From Mesorhizobium sp. B2-3-12 (lineage in GTDB: Bacteria > Pseudomonadota > Alphaproteobacteria > Rhizobiales > Rhizobiaceae), in the NCBI RefSeq assembly GCF_006442205.1, contig NZ_VFVR01000006.1, forward strand, positions 333,777 to 397,776: DNA of 64,000 bases, written 5' to 3'. The translations under genes were made by a program, and so were the position numbers. Shown piece by piece: positions 50,294 to 59,552 of this stretch. Under the pieces are notes generated by a model, which was given only the letters and a program-made list of their open reading frames with translations, made no database searches and had not been told where the DNA came from. How positions within the stretch are numbered: the stretch's first letter is position 1; every line of letters starts with the position of its first letter.

Positions 50294-50971
50294 ATGCGAT
50301 TGCTGCTTGTTGAGGACAATCGCGAACTGGCGGACTGGCTGGGCAAGACCTTGCGCCAGGCGAACTATGTCGTCGACATCGTCCATGATGGCGAGGATGT
50401 CGAGCATGCGCTTGCGGCGGGCGACCACGCGCTGGTCATTCTTGATCTGGCTCTGCCCCGCATGGGCGGACTGGAAGTGCTGCGCATGCTGCGAGCCCGC
50501 GGCAACCGGGTGCCGGTGATCGTACTGACCGCCAATGCCAGCCTCGACGGCCGGGTCAAGGGCCTCAACGAAGGCGCCGACGACTATCTGGCCAAGCCCT
50601 TCCAGATCGAGGAACTCGAAGCGCGCATCCGCGTGCAACTGCGCCGCGCCAATGATCGGACCGCACCGGTCGTTGCCTGCGGCGATCTCGTCTTCGACAC
50701 CAACACAAGGCTGTTCTCGCTCGGCGGCGAGGCGCTGGCATTAACGCCGCGCGAACATGCCGTGCTCGAGCAATTGATGATCAAGGCGGGACGCACCGTC
50801 AGCAAGGCCGCGTTGTCGGCGGCCATCTATGATTTCGAGAACGACGCCGATCCCAGCGCCATCGAGATCTATGTGCACCGTGTGCGCAAGAAGCTCGAAG
50901 GGTCGCGGGTCCAGATCACCACCTTGCGCGGCCTTGGCTATCTCCTGCGCCAGGACGATCTGGCGCCATGA
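50294..50971 (+). CDS. OmpR-family response regulator
   Basis: A 225-residue regulator. The receiver domain (1-115) has its acidic pocket in LLVEDN and phospho-Asp in VILDLALPRMGG (about Asp51), with the Lys in YLAKPF. The C-terminal winged helix (130-220) ends in THRE-like TLRGLGYLL. It is near TctD/QseB. Its stop overlaps the kinase start (ATGA). Confidence 0.94.
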   Translation: MRLLLVEDNRELADWLGKTLRQANYVVDIVHDGEDVEHALAAGDHALVILDLALPRMGGLEVLRMLRARGNRVPVIVLTANASLDGRVKGLNEGADDYLAKPFQIEELEARIRVQLRRANDRTAPVVACGDLVFDTNTRLFSLGGEALALTPREHAVLEQLMIKAGRTVSKAALSAAIYDFENDADPSAIEIYVHRVRKKLEGSRVQITTLRGLGYLLRQDDLAP

Positions 50972-52320
50972 GGACCAGCAGCCTGCGCCTGCAATTGCTG
51001 GCATGGGTGGTGTTGCCGCTCGCCGGGCTTGCCACCATCAATCTGTGGACCAGCCAGCGCAATGCGCTGGCGACCGCCGATCTGGTCACCGACCGGATGC
51101 TGGTCGGTTCGGCCCGCGCCATCGCCGAACAGGTCGCCATGGCCGACGGCGTCCTCGATGCCACGATACCCCCTGCAGCGATCGAGATGTTCGACACCGG
51201 CGACCGCGACAGTGTGTATTACCGCGTCGAGACCGCCGGTGGGCGGTTGCTGACCGGTTATCCCGATTTGCCCGTGGCTCCTGGGGACAAGAGCATCGAG
51301 GCAGCCTATCGCGATCACCCGTTGCGGCTTGCAACGCTTGGCCATGCCGTGGTCGGTGCCGGGGCTGATTCGCCTGTTATGGTCACCGTGGGGGTCACGC
51401 TCGCCGGGCATGATGCGATGGTGAAGCGGCTGTGGTTCAGCGCCTTCGTCCAGCAACTGGCGCTGGTGGCGATCGCCGGCGTGTTCGTGCTGCTTGGCCT
51501 GCGCCGTGGCCTGGCGCCATTGATCAGCCTGCGCGACGCGGTGCGTTCGCCAAGCCGCAGCGACCTCGATCCGGTCGACGTGCCGGGCGCGCAAAGCGAG
51601 ATCCGGCCGCTGATCGACGCGCTCAACGCTTATATGGAACGCGTGCGCGCGCAGATGGGCGCGCAGCGCCGCTTCATCGCCAATGCCGCGCACCAATTGC
51701 GCACGCCACTGGCGCTGCTGTCGACGCAGGCAAGCTACGCGCTGCGCGAAACCGCCACCGAGGCGCGCCAGGAGGCACTGGTGGCGCTGCAGGCCAGCTC
51801 CGGCAAGCTGGCGCGGCTGGCCGAACAATTGCTCACCCTGTCGCGGGCCGAACCAGGCAGCCGGCGCCCGCGTGCCGACCGCATCGATCTCACCGAAGCC
51901 GCCCGCCACGTACTGGAAACGCAGGCGCCGGCGGCGATCGCCCGCAAGATCGACCTCGGCCTGGAGGAAGCCGGCCCGGTTGCCGTTATCGGCGACGGCA
52001 CGATGCTGCGTGAAATGATCGTCAACCTCGTCGACAATGCGTTGCGCTACTCGACATCGGGCGGCAGTGTCACGGTCAGGCTGGCGACCATCGATGGCGA
52101 AGCGGTGCTGACGGTCGCCGATGACGGGCCAGGTATCCCGCCTGAAGAACGCGATCACGTGTTCGAGCGTTTTTATCGTGTCGCCGGTTCGACCGAGGAA
52201 GGCAGCGGCCTGGGGCTCGCCATCGTGCGCGAGGTGGTCGAAAACGCCGGCGGCCGCGTTACCCTGGGGGATAGCGCGGCCGGCGGACTGGTGGTCGAGG
52301 TCAGGCTGCCGCTCGCCTAG
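50968..52320 (+). CDS. sensor histidine kinase
   Basis: A 450-residue kinase of the TctE/QseC type. Two membrane helices (about 7-25 and 155-175) flank a periplasmic domain of the 2CSK_N kind. The H-box is FIANAAHQLRTPLALL, followed by N-box (NLVDNALRYS), G1 (DDGPGIP) and G2 (GSGLGLAIV). Coupled to the regulator by ATGA. TctDE systems sense organic acids; the signal here is unknown. The stop codon TAG is the first triplet of the mosaic repeat. Confidence 0.93.
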   Translation: MRTSSLRLQLLAWVVLPLAGLATINLWTSQRNALATADLVTDRMLVGSARAIAEQVAMADGVLDATIPPAAIEMFDTGDRDSVYYRVETAGGRLLTGYPDLPVAPGDKSIEAAYRDHPLRLATLGHAVVGAGADSPVMVTVGVTLAGHDAMVKRLWFSAFVQQLALVAIAGVFVLLGLRRGLAPLISLRDAVRSPSRSDLDPVDVPGAQSEIRPLIDALNAYMERVRAQMGAQRRFIANAAHQLRTPLALLSTQASYALRETATEARQEALVALQASSGKLARLAEQLLTLSRAEPGSRRPRADRIDLTEAARHVLETQAPAAIARKIDLGLEEAGPVAVIGDGTMLREMIVNLVDNALRYSTSGGSVTVRLATIDGEAVLTVADDGPGIPPEERDHVFERFYRVAGSTEEGSGLGLAIVREVVENAGGRVTLGDSAAGGLVVEVRLPLA

Positions 52321-52446
52321 AGCGGTTCAGCGTTTGATAGAATCGCCGAACCGCTCTAACTCTTTGTTTTTACGCAATTCCCAAGGGGAAGCGCTACGCG
52401 CTTCTCCCGGGAAAACCGTTACACACTTTTCCTGGAATTGCTCTAG
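52318..52446. repeat. mosaic palindromic repeat, copy 2 (129 bp)
   Basis: The element starts TAGAGCGGTTCAGCG and ends GGAATTGCTCTAG. It is in opposite orientation to copy 1. The ends are imperfect inverted repeats themselves (AGAGCGGTTC / GAACCGCTCT), with an internal palindrome GGGGAAGCGC / GCGCTTCTCCC. It supplies the kinase stop codon. Confidence 0.93.
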
Positions 52447-52448
52447 CC

Positions 52449-52474
52449 CGAGCCCGCGTCAAGCGCGGGGCTCG
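52449..52474. terminator. hairpin after the ABC transporter permease
   Basis: CGAGCCCGCG and CGCGGGGCTCG pair with one bulge around TCAAG. It lies 20 bases after the permease stop codon. No long T-run follows. Confidence 0.5.
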
Positions 52475-52493
52475 TACTTCTCTCAGAACAAAA

Positions 52494-53372
52494 TCAAGCG
52501 CCCTGCTCGTTGAACGGGGCCGGCCGCCACTTGACGACATAATTCTCGAAGCGGGTGATGATGAATTCCACCACCAGCGCCATGACGGCCAGGATGATCA
52601 TGGCGGCGAAGACGCCATTGGCATTGAAGGCGCCCTGCGCGGTCGAGATCAGCAGGCCCATGCCTTGCTTGGCGCCGAGGAATTCACCGACCACGGCGCC
52701 GACCAGGGCAAAGCCGAAGCTGACATGGAGGCTGGCCAGGATCCAGCTCATCGCGGACGGGATAATGACGGTGCGGGTGATCTGGAAGGGCGAGGCGCCG
52801 AGGATCTGGGCGTTGGCGATCATCGCCCTGTCGGCCTCGCGAACCCCTTGGAAGGCGTTGGCGAAAACGACGAAGAACACCATCACCACGGCGAGCGCCA
52901 CCTTGGACGCCATGCCGAGACCGAGCGCGATGATGAACACCGAGCCCAGAACGACGCGAGGCACGGAATTGGCGATCTTGATGTAGATCGAAAAGACATC
53001 CGCCAGCAGCCGGTTGCGGCCAAGGATGATGCCGGCGGCGATGCCGCCGAGCGCACCGATGACGAAGCCGAGGAAGGTTTCCTCCAGCGTCACATAGATC
53101 TGCAGCCAGAGCGGCCCCTGCGAGGTGCCTTCGGTGATCCACGACCAGATCTGCTCCCAGATACCCGACGGACTGGCGAAGAAGAACGGGTCGATGATGT
53201 TGTAGTCGGCGCCAAGTTCCCACAGGCCAAGGAAGACGATCAGGATCGCGAACCGCAGACCGATGACCAGGGCATGGCGCCGGCGCAGCCGCGCCCGCGC
53301 CCGGGCCTCGGCGATGGCGATCGAGGTTTCGCGCGTGGCGGCCCTGTCGGCCGCCGGAGAGATGGCTGTCAT
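52494..53372 (-). CDS. NitT/TauT-type ABC transporter, permease
   Basis: A 292-residue permease with about six helices of the SsuC/TauC type. The EAA motif appears in NAQILGASPFQITRTVIIPS. Last gene of a three-gene transporter unit on the minus strand. Confidence 0.92.
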   Translation of the reverse strand: MTAISPAADRAATRETSIAIAEARARARLRRRHALVIGLRFAILIVFLGLWELGADYNIIDPFFFASPSGIWEQIWSWITEGTSQGPLWLQIYVTLEETFLGFVIGALGGIAAGIILGRNRLLADVFSIYIKIANSVPRVVLGSVFIIALGLGMASKVALAVVMVFFVVFANAFQGVREADRAMIANAQILGASPFQITRTVIIPSAMSWILASLHVSFGFALVGAVVGEFLGAKQGMGLLISTAQGAFNANGVFAAMIILAVMALVVEFIITRFENYVVKWRPAPFNEQGA

Positions 53373-53384
53373 GTCGTTCCCCTC

Positions 53385-54239
53385 TCAATGGCCGGTTTGC
53401 AGGCCACGGCTCTGGCCGAGCTGCACTTCCTCGCGCAGATCGTTCCAGATCACCTTGGCGATCTCGACGAATTTCGGGTCGTAGCGTATGTCGGCCATGA
53501 CGCGCGGACGCGGCAGGTCGATGCGGTAGACACTTTTGACGGTCCCAGGCCCGGCGGTGAGCACATAAACCTTGTCGGCCAGCGCCACGGCCTCCTCCAG
53601 GTCGTGCGTGACGAAGACGACGGAGGATTTCTGTTCCGACCACAGGCCCAAGAGTTCGTCCTGCATGGCGGTGCGCGTCTGCATGTCGAGCGCGCTGAAC
53701 GGCTCGTCCATCAACAGGATCTTGGGTTGGTTTATGAAGGTTTGGGCCAGCGCGACGCGCTTGCGCATGCCGCCCGAAAGCTGGTGCGGATAGTGCTTTT
53801 CAAAGCGGGCGAGGCCGACGCGGGCAATCCAGTCGCGCGCCTTGTCGTAGGCCTCGGCCTTCGGCGTGCCGCGATAGAGTGGACCCGCGGCGACATTGTC
53901 GATCACACTGCGCCAGGGGAAAAGCGCGTCCGCCTGGAAGACGAAGCCGATGTCGCGGCTGATATCGGTGACAGGATTGCCCATGACGCGGACATTGCCG
54001 GTGGTTGGCCGCAGCAGGCCGGTGACGAGGTTGAGCGTAGTCGACTTGCCGCAGCCGGTTGGCCCGACGACGCAGGCGAACTCGCCGCGCGCCACCGTCA
54101 TGGTGAAATCGCGGATCGCCGTCATCATGTGGCCGTCGGGCGTGACGAAGCGCAACGTCACGTCGTCGATGGCGATGGCGGCATCGGCCGGCGGCGCGGC
54201 TGGAGACAGCTTCTGCGCCGCCATGGTTTGTAATTGCAT
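53385..54239 (-). CDS. NitT/TauT-type ABC transporter, ATP-binding protein
   Basis: A 284-residue ATPase. Walker A VGPTGCGKST, signature LSGGMRKRVALAQTF and Walker B ILLMDEPFSALD are intact. The ATG has AGGAG upstream. It precedes the permease by 12 bases. Confidence 0.94.
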   Translation of the reverse strand: MQLQTMAAQKLSPAAPPADAAIAIDDVTLRFVTPDGHMMTAIRDFTMTVARGEFACVVGPTGCGKSTTLNLVTGLLRPTTGNVRVMGNPVTDISRDIGFVFQADALFPWRSVIDNVAAGPLYRGTPKAEAYDKARDWIARVGLARFEKHYPHQLSGGMRKRVALAQTFINQPKILLMDEPFSALDMQTRTAMQDELLGLWSEQKSSVVFVTHDLEEAVALADKVYVLTAGPGTVKSVYRIDLPRPRVMADIRYDPKFVEIAKVIWNDLREEVQLGQSRGLQTGH

Positions 54240-54397
54240 GGCACACTCCTGTGGCGGTGGTGCTGGGATACCGGCGGCCCATGGGCTCGCCGTTCATCGG
54301 CACCCGGGGAGGCGCCGCTGCCGAATTGATTCAGGCAGCCGGCGCAAGGTGTTGTTTTTCAACAGGCGCGGAGAGAGTCCGCGTCTGTTGCGGCCGC

Positions 54398-55411
54398 CTA
54401 CTTGGCGGCGTCGACGAATTCAGTCGTGAAGGTTTTCGAGAGGTCGATCTGCTTGCCCTGCAGGCTTTTCGAGAAGGTCGACAGCACTTTCAGAACCGTC
54501 TCCGGGCCATCCGCCGGCATGCGCCCGTCGGGCGTGAACATCGCCTTGCCGCCGGCGAGCCCCTTGATATAGAGGTCCTTGTTGCCGGCATAATAGTCCT
54601 TCGGCATCTTGTCGGCGATCTCCTCGGCCGAATGGCCGGCGATGAACTTCATCGTCTTGACGAAGGCATTGGCGAGCTTCTGTGCCTCGTCCTTGTGGGC
54701 TTCGACCCAGGAAGACTGGACGTAGAAGGATGCCGCCGGATAGTCGCCGCCCAGCGCTTCCTTGGTCTTTTCAGGCGTGCGCATGTCGACAAGGATGTTG
54801 GCCTCGCCGGTCGAAAGCAGCTTGGCAATCGTCGGTTCGGTGGTCATGCCGGCCTGGATCTGGTCCTGCTTGACAGCGGCGATGAAGGTGTTGCCGGCAC
54901 CGACCGGCAGAAGCGTGTAGTCGCCGGGCTTCAGGCCGTTGCGGACGGCGAGATACTGGGTCAGGAAATCGGTCGAGGAGCCGAGGCCGGTGACACCGAG
55001 CGTGGCGCCCTTGAAGTCGGCCGGCGACTTGATTTCCGGGTGCTTGGCCGAGACCAGTTCGACTTCGCCTGGGGCCTGGCTGAACTGGACGATCGACTGG
55101 ATGTATTTGCCCTTCGACTGCAGGTCGACGGTGTGGTCATAGAAGCCGACGACGCCTTGCACGGCGCCAGCCAGCAATTCGTTCTCGGCTTCGACGCCGG
55201 CCCGCGAGTTGACCAGCTCGACGTCGAGCCCCTCGTCCTTGAAATAGCCGAGCTGCTGGGTGAGCACCGCGGGCAGGTAGATCTGCTTCTCCATGCCGCC
55301 GACGATGATGGTGATCTTGTCCGCGGCCGACGCCGCGGTCGCGCCCGTGGCGACTAGGGCAAGCGTCAGCGCCGCCGAACGCAAGATGCACTTCGAGATC
55401 AAACCGGTCAC
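54398..55411 (-). CDS. NitT/TauT-type ABC transporter, substrate-binding protein
   Basis: A 337-residue periplasmic protein. I use the GTG at 55411, with GGAGGAAATTAC before it; this gives a signal peptide ending ATAASA before ADKITIIV. The fold is NMT1/THI5-like with QQLGYFKDEGLDVELVNSRA and the STDFLTQYLA segment. Substrates of this family include nitrate, sulfonates and pyrimidine precursors; nothing here decides it. Upstream gap of 175 bases holds a promoter. Confidence 0.9.
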   Translation of the reverse strand: MTGLISKCILRSAALTLALVATGATAASAADKITIIVGGMEKQIYLPAVLTQQLGYFKDEGLDVELVNSRAGVEAENELLAGAVQGVVGFYDHTVDLQSKGKYIQSIVQFSQAPGEVELVSAKHPEIKSPADFKGATLGVTGLGSSTDFLTQYLAVRNGLKPGDYTLLPVGAGNTFIAAVKQDQIQAGMTTEPTIAKLLSTGEANILVDMRTPEKTKEALGGDYPAASFYVQSSWVEAHKDEAQKLANAFVKTMKFIAGHSAEEIADKMPKDYYAGNKDLYIKGLAGGKAMFTPDGRMPADGPETVLKVLSTFSKSLQGKQIDLSKTFTTEFVDAAK

Positions 55412-55586
55412 GTAATTTCCTCCACCTGGGCGGCGGGCCAATCGGGCCGCGCCGCATTTCCTCCTGCCGGCCGCTCCCGTACCGGTCACGTGGCGGACGC
55501 CACAAAACCGTCATGGCATGGCCAAGCTTTCAGCTGGCTTTCAGCCGTTTTAGAGGCTGTTTGATGAATTCTCGCGGAATTGCCGA

Positions 55587-56366
55587 TCAGACCGTGCCGA
55601 AACCAAGCACGTCGCGCATGTCGTATTCGCCGGGAGTGCGGCCCGCCACCCAGAGCGCCGCGGCGATGGCGCCACGCGCGAACATGATGCGGTCGCCGGC
55701 CGAGTGCGACACGGTGACGGTCTCGCCTTCGGCGCAGAAGGAGACGCTGTGCTCGCCGACAATGCTGCCGCCGCGCGCCACCGCCAAGCCGATCTCGCCC
55801 GCCGGCCGCGCGCCGGTGACGCCGTCGCGGACGCGCCTGGCCACGGTATCCAGTTCGACGCCGCGGCCACTGGCAACAGCCTGCCCCAGCATCAGTGCGG
55901 TGCCCGACGGGGCATCGATCTTTTGGCGATGATGCGCCTCGAAAATCTCGGCATCCCAGTCGTCAGGGCCGAGTGCCCGCGCCGCCTGCCCGACCAAACC
56001 GACCAGCATATTGAGCCCGAGCGAAAAACTGCCGGAGCGCACGACGGCGATGGTTCTCGCGGCATCGGCGATATCAGCCAGTTCGCCGGCATCGAAGCCC
56101 GTCGAGCCAATCACCAGTGCTGGCCCGCCGCGCCTTGCGCAGACGCTGGCCAGTTCAGCCGATGCGGCCGGTGTGGTGAAATCGATGACCACATCGGCCA
56201 GGCCGAGCGCCTCGTCGCGGCTGACCAGCCCGTCGCCGACACTGCCTGGGCGGTGAAAGCGGGCGGCAAGCGCCAGACGCGCATCGGCGAGCACGGCGTC
56301 CGCCATCTGGCGGCCCATACGGCCCAGCGCGCCAGCGATGGCAATCCGGACCGGCGGCCGCTCCAT
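55587..56366 (-). CDS. dapB: 4-hydroxy-tetrahydrodipicolinate reductase
   Basis: A 259-residue enzyme of lysine and diaminopimelate synthesis. The NAD(P) motif GALGRMGRQM is at 13-22, and EAHHRQKIDAPSGTAL is the catalytic signature. It is slightly shorter than usual (about 270). The ATG at 56366 has GGAAG upstream and lies 8 bases after the helicase stop codon. A much longer frame exists across the helicase gene but the extension is a shadow. A second dapB may exist elsewhere. Confidence 0.92.
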   Translation of the reverse strand: MERPPVRIAIAGALGRMGRQMADAVLADARLALAARFHRPGSVGDGLVSRDEALGLADVVIDFTTPAASAELASVCARRGGPALVIGSTGFDAGELADIADAARTIAVVRSGSFSLGLNMLVGLVGQAARALGPDDWDAEIFEAHHRQKIDAPSGTALMLGQAVASGRGVELDTVARRVRDGVTGARPAGEIGLAVARGGSIVGEHSVSFCAEGETVTVSHSAGDRIMFARGAIAAALWVAGRTPGEYDMRDVLGFGTV

Positions 56367-56374
56367 GACTTCCG

Positions 56375-58468
56375 CTATTTCCACATGCCGCGCATGCGCG
56401 CGCCGATATCGACGCGCACCTCCGGCCGGGCTGCCCTGCCCTGCGCCGCCTGTGCGGCCGGCCACGATATCTGCTGGAATGCAGCGAGGATCGAGGCCGG
56501 GATGAAGCGGGTGCGCGAGGCATAGAGATGGCGGTCGCCGCGCGCCGCCTGGCCGTGCGGAAAGAAGCGCTGCGGCATGACCAGGTTGAGGCTGTCCTTG
56601 GCCCGGGTCATCGCCACGTAGAGCAGCCGGCGCTCCTCCTCGATGTCCTCCTTGGTGCCGACGCCGAGATCGGCCGGAATACAGCCGTCGACGGTGTTGA
56701 GCACGAAGACGTTCTTCCACTCCTGGCCCTTGGCCGAGTGGATGGTCGACAGGATCAGATAGTCCTCGTCGCGATGCGGCGGCCCGGCTTGGTCGCTGGT
56801 CGCATCCGGCGGGTCGAGCGTCAGCTCGGTCAGGAAGCGTTCGCGTGAGGCGTAGCTCGACCCGATCTGCTCCAGTTGCAGCAAGTCCGCCCGGCGAGTG
56901 ATCGCATCCTCGTGGATGCGCTCCAGATGCGGTTCGTACCACAGTCTGATCTGTTCGAGATCGGCTGGCCATTTGGCGCCGGCCCGCAAGCCGGAATAGA
57001 GCGATACAAAAGACGGCCAGTCGTCGGCGGCGCGCTGCGGTGGGCGCCAGCCGGCCAGGCCCATCGCCTCGTCCAGCGCCGTCGTCATGGTTTCCACGAT
57101 CTGCGCGGCGGCGGACGGACCGATGCCTGGCAAGAGCTGCAACACACGAAAACCGGCGACACGGTCGCGCGGGTTCTCGGCAAAGCGCAGCACCGCCAGC
57201 ACGTCCTTGACGTGGGCGGCATCGAGGAATTTCAGGCCACCGAACTTGACGAAAGGAATGTTGCGCCGCGTCAGCTCGATTTCCAGCGGGCCGCTGTGAT
57301 GCGAGGTGCGAAACAGCACAGCCTGCGATTTCAGCGCGGTGCCGGCCTCGCGCTCCGCCAGGATGGCGTCGCAGACGAAGTTCGCCTGCTCGACCTCGTC
57401 GCGCACGCTCACAAGTCTCGGCCTGTCGGCGGATTTGCGTTCCGACCACAGATTCTTGGTGAAGCGCTCCGATGCCTGGCCGATGACCGCATTGGCGGCA
57501 GCCAGAATGGTCTCGGTCGAGCGATAATTGCGCTCCAGCATCACCACATCGGCGGTCTGGGCGAACTGCCGGGGAAAATCGAGGATGTTGCGCACTTCGG
57601 CGGCGCGGAACGAATAGATCGACTGCGCGTCGTCACCGACCACGGTGAGACCCGCGCCATCAGGCTTGAGCGCCATCAGGATCGAGGCCTGCAGCCGGTT
57701 GGTGTCCTGGTATTCGTCGACCAGCACATGGTCGAAACGCCCGCCCAGATGCGTGGCGATCTCAGGCTCGGCCGTCATCTGCGCCCAGTAGAGCAGCAGA
57801 TCGTCGTAATCGAGCACGTTCTGCGCCTGCTTGGCCTCGACGTAATTGGCAAACAGCTGCTTCAACTGCTCGGCCCAGCCGGCGCACCAGGGGAATGCGG
57901 ATCCGAGCACCTCGCCGAGCGGCGCCTGCGCGTTGACGGCGCGCGAATAAATGGCAAGGCAGGTGCCCTTGGTCGGAAAGCGCGCCTCGGTTTTGGAAAA
58001 GCCGAGTTCGTGGCGCACGAGGTTCATCAGATCGGCGGAATCCTCGCGATCGTGAATGGTGAAGGCCGGATCAAGGCCGATCTCCAGCGCATAATCGCGC
58101 AGCAGCCGCGCGCCGATGCCGTGAAAGGTGCCGGCCCAGGTGAGCGCATCCGTGATGACAGCGGCATCGCGGCCAAGCACCTCGCCGGCGATGCGCTCGA
58201 CGCGCCTGGCCATTTCGGACGCGGCACGCCGCGAAAAGGTCATCAGCAGGATGCGGCGCGGGTCGGCTCCCTTGACGATCAGATGGGCGACGCGGTGCGC
58301 AAGCGTGTTGGTCTTGCCGGAGCCAGCGCCGGCAATGACCAGCAGCGGGCCGGCAACCTTGCCGTCGCCATGCTCGACGGCCTGACGCTGGGCGTCGTTC
58401 AGCCGGGCGAGATAGGCCGGCTGGACGGTCGAGTCCACAAAGGTCGAATCATGGGCGGCGAGGTTCAT
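56375..58468 (-). CDS. UvrD/PcrA-like DNA helicase
   Basis: A 697-residue superfamily 1 helicase. Motif I AGAGSGKTNTLAHR, motif II VDEYQDTN, motif III GDDAQSIYSFR, and motif V/VI HSAKGQEWKNVF and YVAMTRAKD are intact. Rhizobia often have it beside the main uvrD. Its 3' end touches dapB. Confidence 0.94.
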   Translation of the reverse strand: MNLAAHDSTFVDSTVQPAYLARLNDAQRQAVEHGDGKVAGPLLVIAGAGSGKTNTLAHRVAHLIVKGADPRRILLMTFSRRAASEMARRVERIAGEVLGRDAAVITDALTWAGTFHGIGARLLRDYALEIGLDPAFTIHDREDSADLMNLVRHELGFSKTEARFPTKGTCLAIYSRAVNAQAPLGEVLGSAFPWCAGWAEQLKQLFANYVEAKQAQNVLDYDDLLLYWAQMTAEPEIATHLGGRFDHVLVDEYQDTNRLQASILMALKPDGAGLTVVGDDAQSIYSFRAAEVRNILDFPRQFAQTADVVMLERNYRSTETILAAANAVIGQASERFTKNLWSERKSADRPRLVSVRDEVEQANFVCDAILAEREAGTALKSQAVLFRTSHHSGPLEIELTRRNIPFVKFGGLKFLDAAHVKDVLAVLRFAENPRDRVAGFRVLQLLPGIGPSAAAQIVETMTTALDEAMGLAGWRPPQRAADDWPSFVSLYSGLRAGAKWPADLEQIRLWYEPHLERIHEDAITRRADLLQLEQIGSSYASRERFLTELTLDPPDATSDQAGPPHRDEDYLILSTIHSAKGQEWKNVFVLNTVDGCIPADLGVGTKEDIEEERRLLYVAMTRAKDSLNLVMPQRFFPHGQAARGDRHLYASRTRFIPASILAAFQQISWPAAQAAQGRAARPEVRVDIGARMRGMWK

Positions 58469-58540
58469 CGCCCATCAAGCATCGTTTCCGCTTTGTTCGC
58501 AACAAGGAAGCAACTGTGCCAATTCGGCGGAGTGGAAAGC

Positions 58541-58714
58541 TCAGCGTTTCGGATCAACGCCCATGTCCGCCGACTGCCGGCGCAGCGCTTCGCGGTCGTT
58601 CTTAGGCGCCGGCAGCAGCAGCGGATCGACACTGTCGGGCACCTCTTCGATCATCTTGCGGGCGAGACGGTAAGTGACAAGGGCAAGCGTGCCAACCAGA
58701 AGCAAACGGATCAT
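58541..58714 (-). CDS. small membrane-anchored protein, hypothetical
   Basis: A 57-residue protein with one N-terminal membrane helix (1-17) and a charged tail (ADMGVDPKR). AAGGAGG precedes the ATG at 58714. I do not recognise it. Confidence 0.65.
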   Translation of the reverse strand: MIRLLLVGTLALVTYRLARKMIEEVPDSVDPLLLPAPKNDREALRRQSADMGVDPKR

Positions 58715-58821
58715 GCGGCGGTCCTCCTTCGCTGGATCAACCGAAGGCAGGGCAATTTGTTCCCTCGGCAAGGGCGGCAACCAAACCGGCAGCACCTCGT
58801 TCTCAGGTGGAGGAGGTAGCG

Positions 58822-58956
58822 ATGAAAAAGCCAGGACTGATCCTCGCGCTCGTCGCTTTGGCTCTCTCGGCCTGCGACAACAAACTGCCACCGACAAAGG
58901 CGACCGGAGCGGATCGAACCATTGCCGTCGTCAACACCGGCATTGCCGGCCAGTGA
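58822..58956 (+). CDS. tiny lipoprotein
   Basis: A 44-residue peptide, below usual size limits. The signal MKKPGLILALVALAL is followed by the lipobox SAC with Cys18, so the mature lipoprotein would be 27 residues. GGAGG precedes the ATG. Similar to entericidin-like small lipoproteins in form, without proof of function. Confidence 0.65.
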   Translation: MKKPGLILALVALALSACDNKLPPTKATGADRTIAVVNTGIAGQ

Positions 58957-58991
58957 ACGGTGCCTTCGGGAGAAGAATGGCCGGGTCGGCC

Positions 58992-59189
58992 TCAACCCAT
59001 CGCCGCGATGCATTCCTCGAGGCGCTCGAGGCGGAACTTGGCATTGCGCAGTTCATGGCCCGCCTCCTGGCGCCGCTGCCGGTTCTGAGCCGAGGCGGAC
59101 GTCAGGTTTTGTTCGAGTTCAGCGATGCGTGCGCGCACCTGCCGCGCTTCGTCCTGCCGCAACGCCTTTATCCAGTTCCGTCCGCGCAT
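58992..59189 (-). CDS. small coiled-coil protein, uncertain
   Basis: A 65-residue charged protein, nearly all coiled coil (RQVRARIAELEQNL and RLERLEECIAAMG). No good ribosome-binding site is seen; starts at 59189 or 59222 are possible. Confidence 0.4.
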   Translation of the reverse strand: MRGRNWIKALRQDEARQVRARIAELEQNLTSASAQNRQRRQEAGHELRNAKFRLERLEECIAAMG

Positions 59190-59222
59190 CCACGGTCCCG
59201 CACCACCCCAAGCCGGCCGCAA

Positions 59223-59552
59223 TCATGTCAGCAAGAGCCTAACCTACGGCAAGCGCGGATAGTCCAAATTTAATGAAAGCTAATTCAGCGCTGGGGAAGA
59301 AGGCCGGCGCCGCTTGGGAGGTAATCTGATAGCGCCGGCCAGGCGGATATCAGGTCCGCCGCCTGACGGAGGCTAGCTGAGTCTTGCCGCAGCGTCATGG
59401 GAGATCAGGGATTTCAGCCTTTTCCGGGCGTTTTCCCCCGGTAAATGCCGCGAAAAGGGGGGGCCTTCAAGTTGCAAGCCGCTGCCTGGATGCCGGTGGC
59501 GCCGCCGCCGGGTTTCTGACATTGTGCGCCGGCGAATGGAGGCGGAGGCCGG
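59223..59552. other. 330-bp gap with a hairpin
   Basis: No gene. It contains a 9-bp inverted repeat GGCCGGCGC (59302-59310) and GCGCCGGCC (59332-59340), and an adjacent CAGGCGG / CCGCCTG pair. Confidence 0.5.

Noticed and set aside
55587..57449. 620-codon minus-strand frame ending as dapB
   Set aside because: Only the last 259 codons match dapB; the rest is an alternative frame of the helicase gene.
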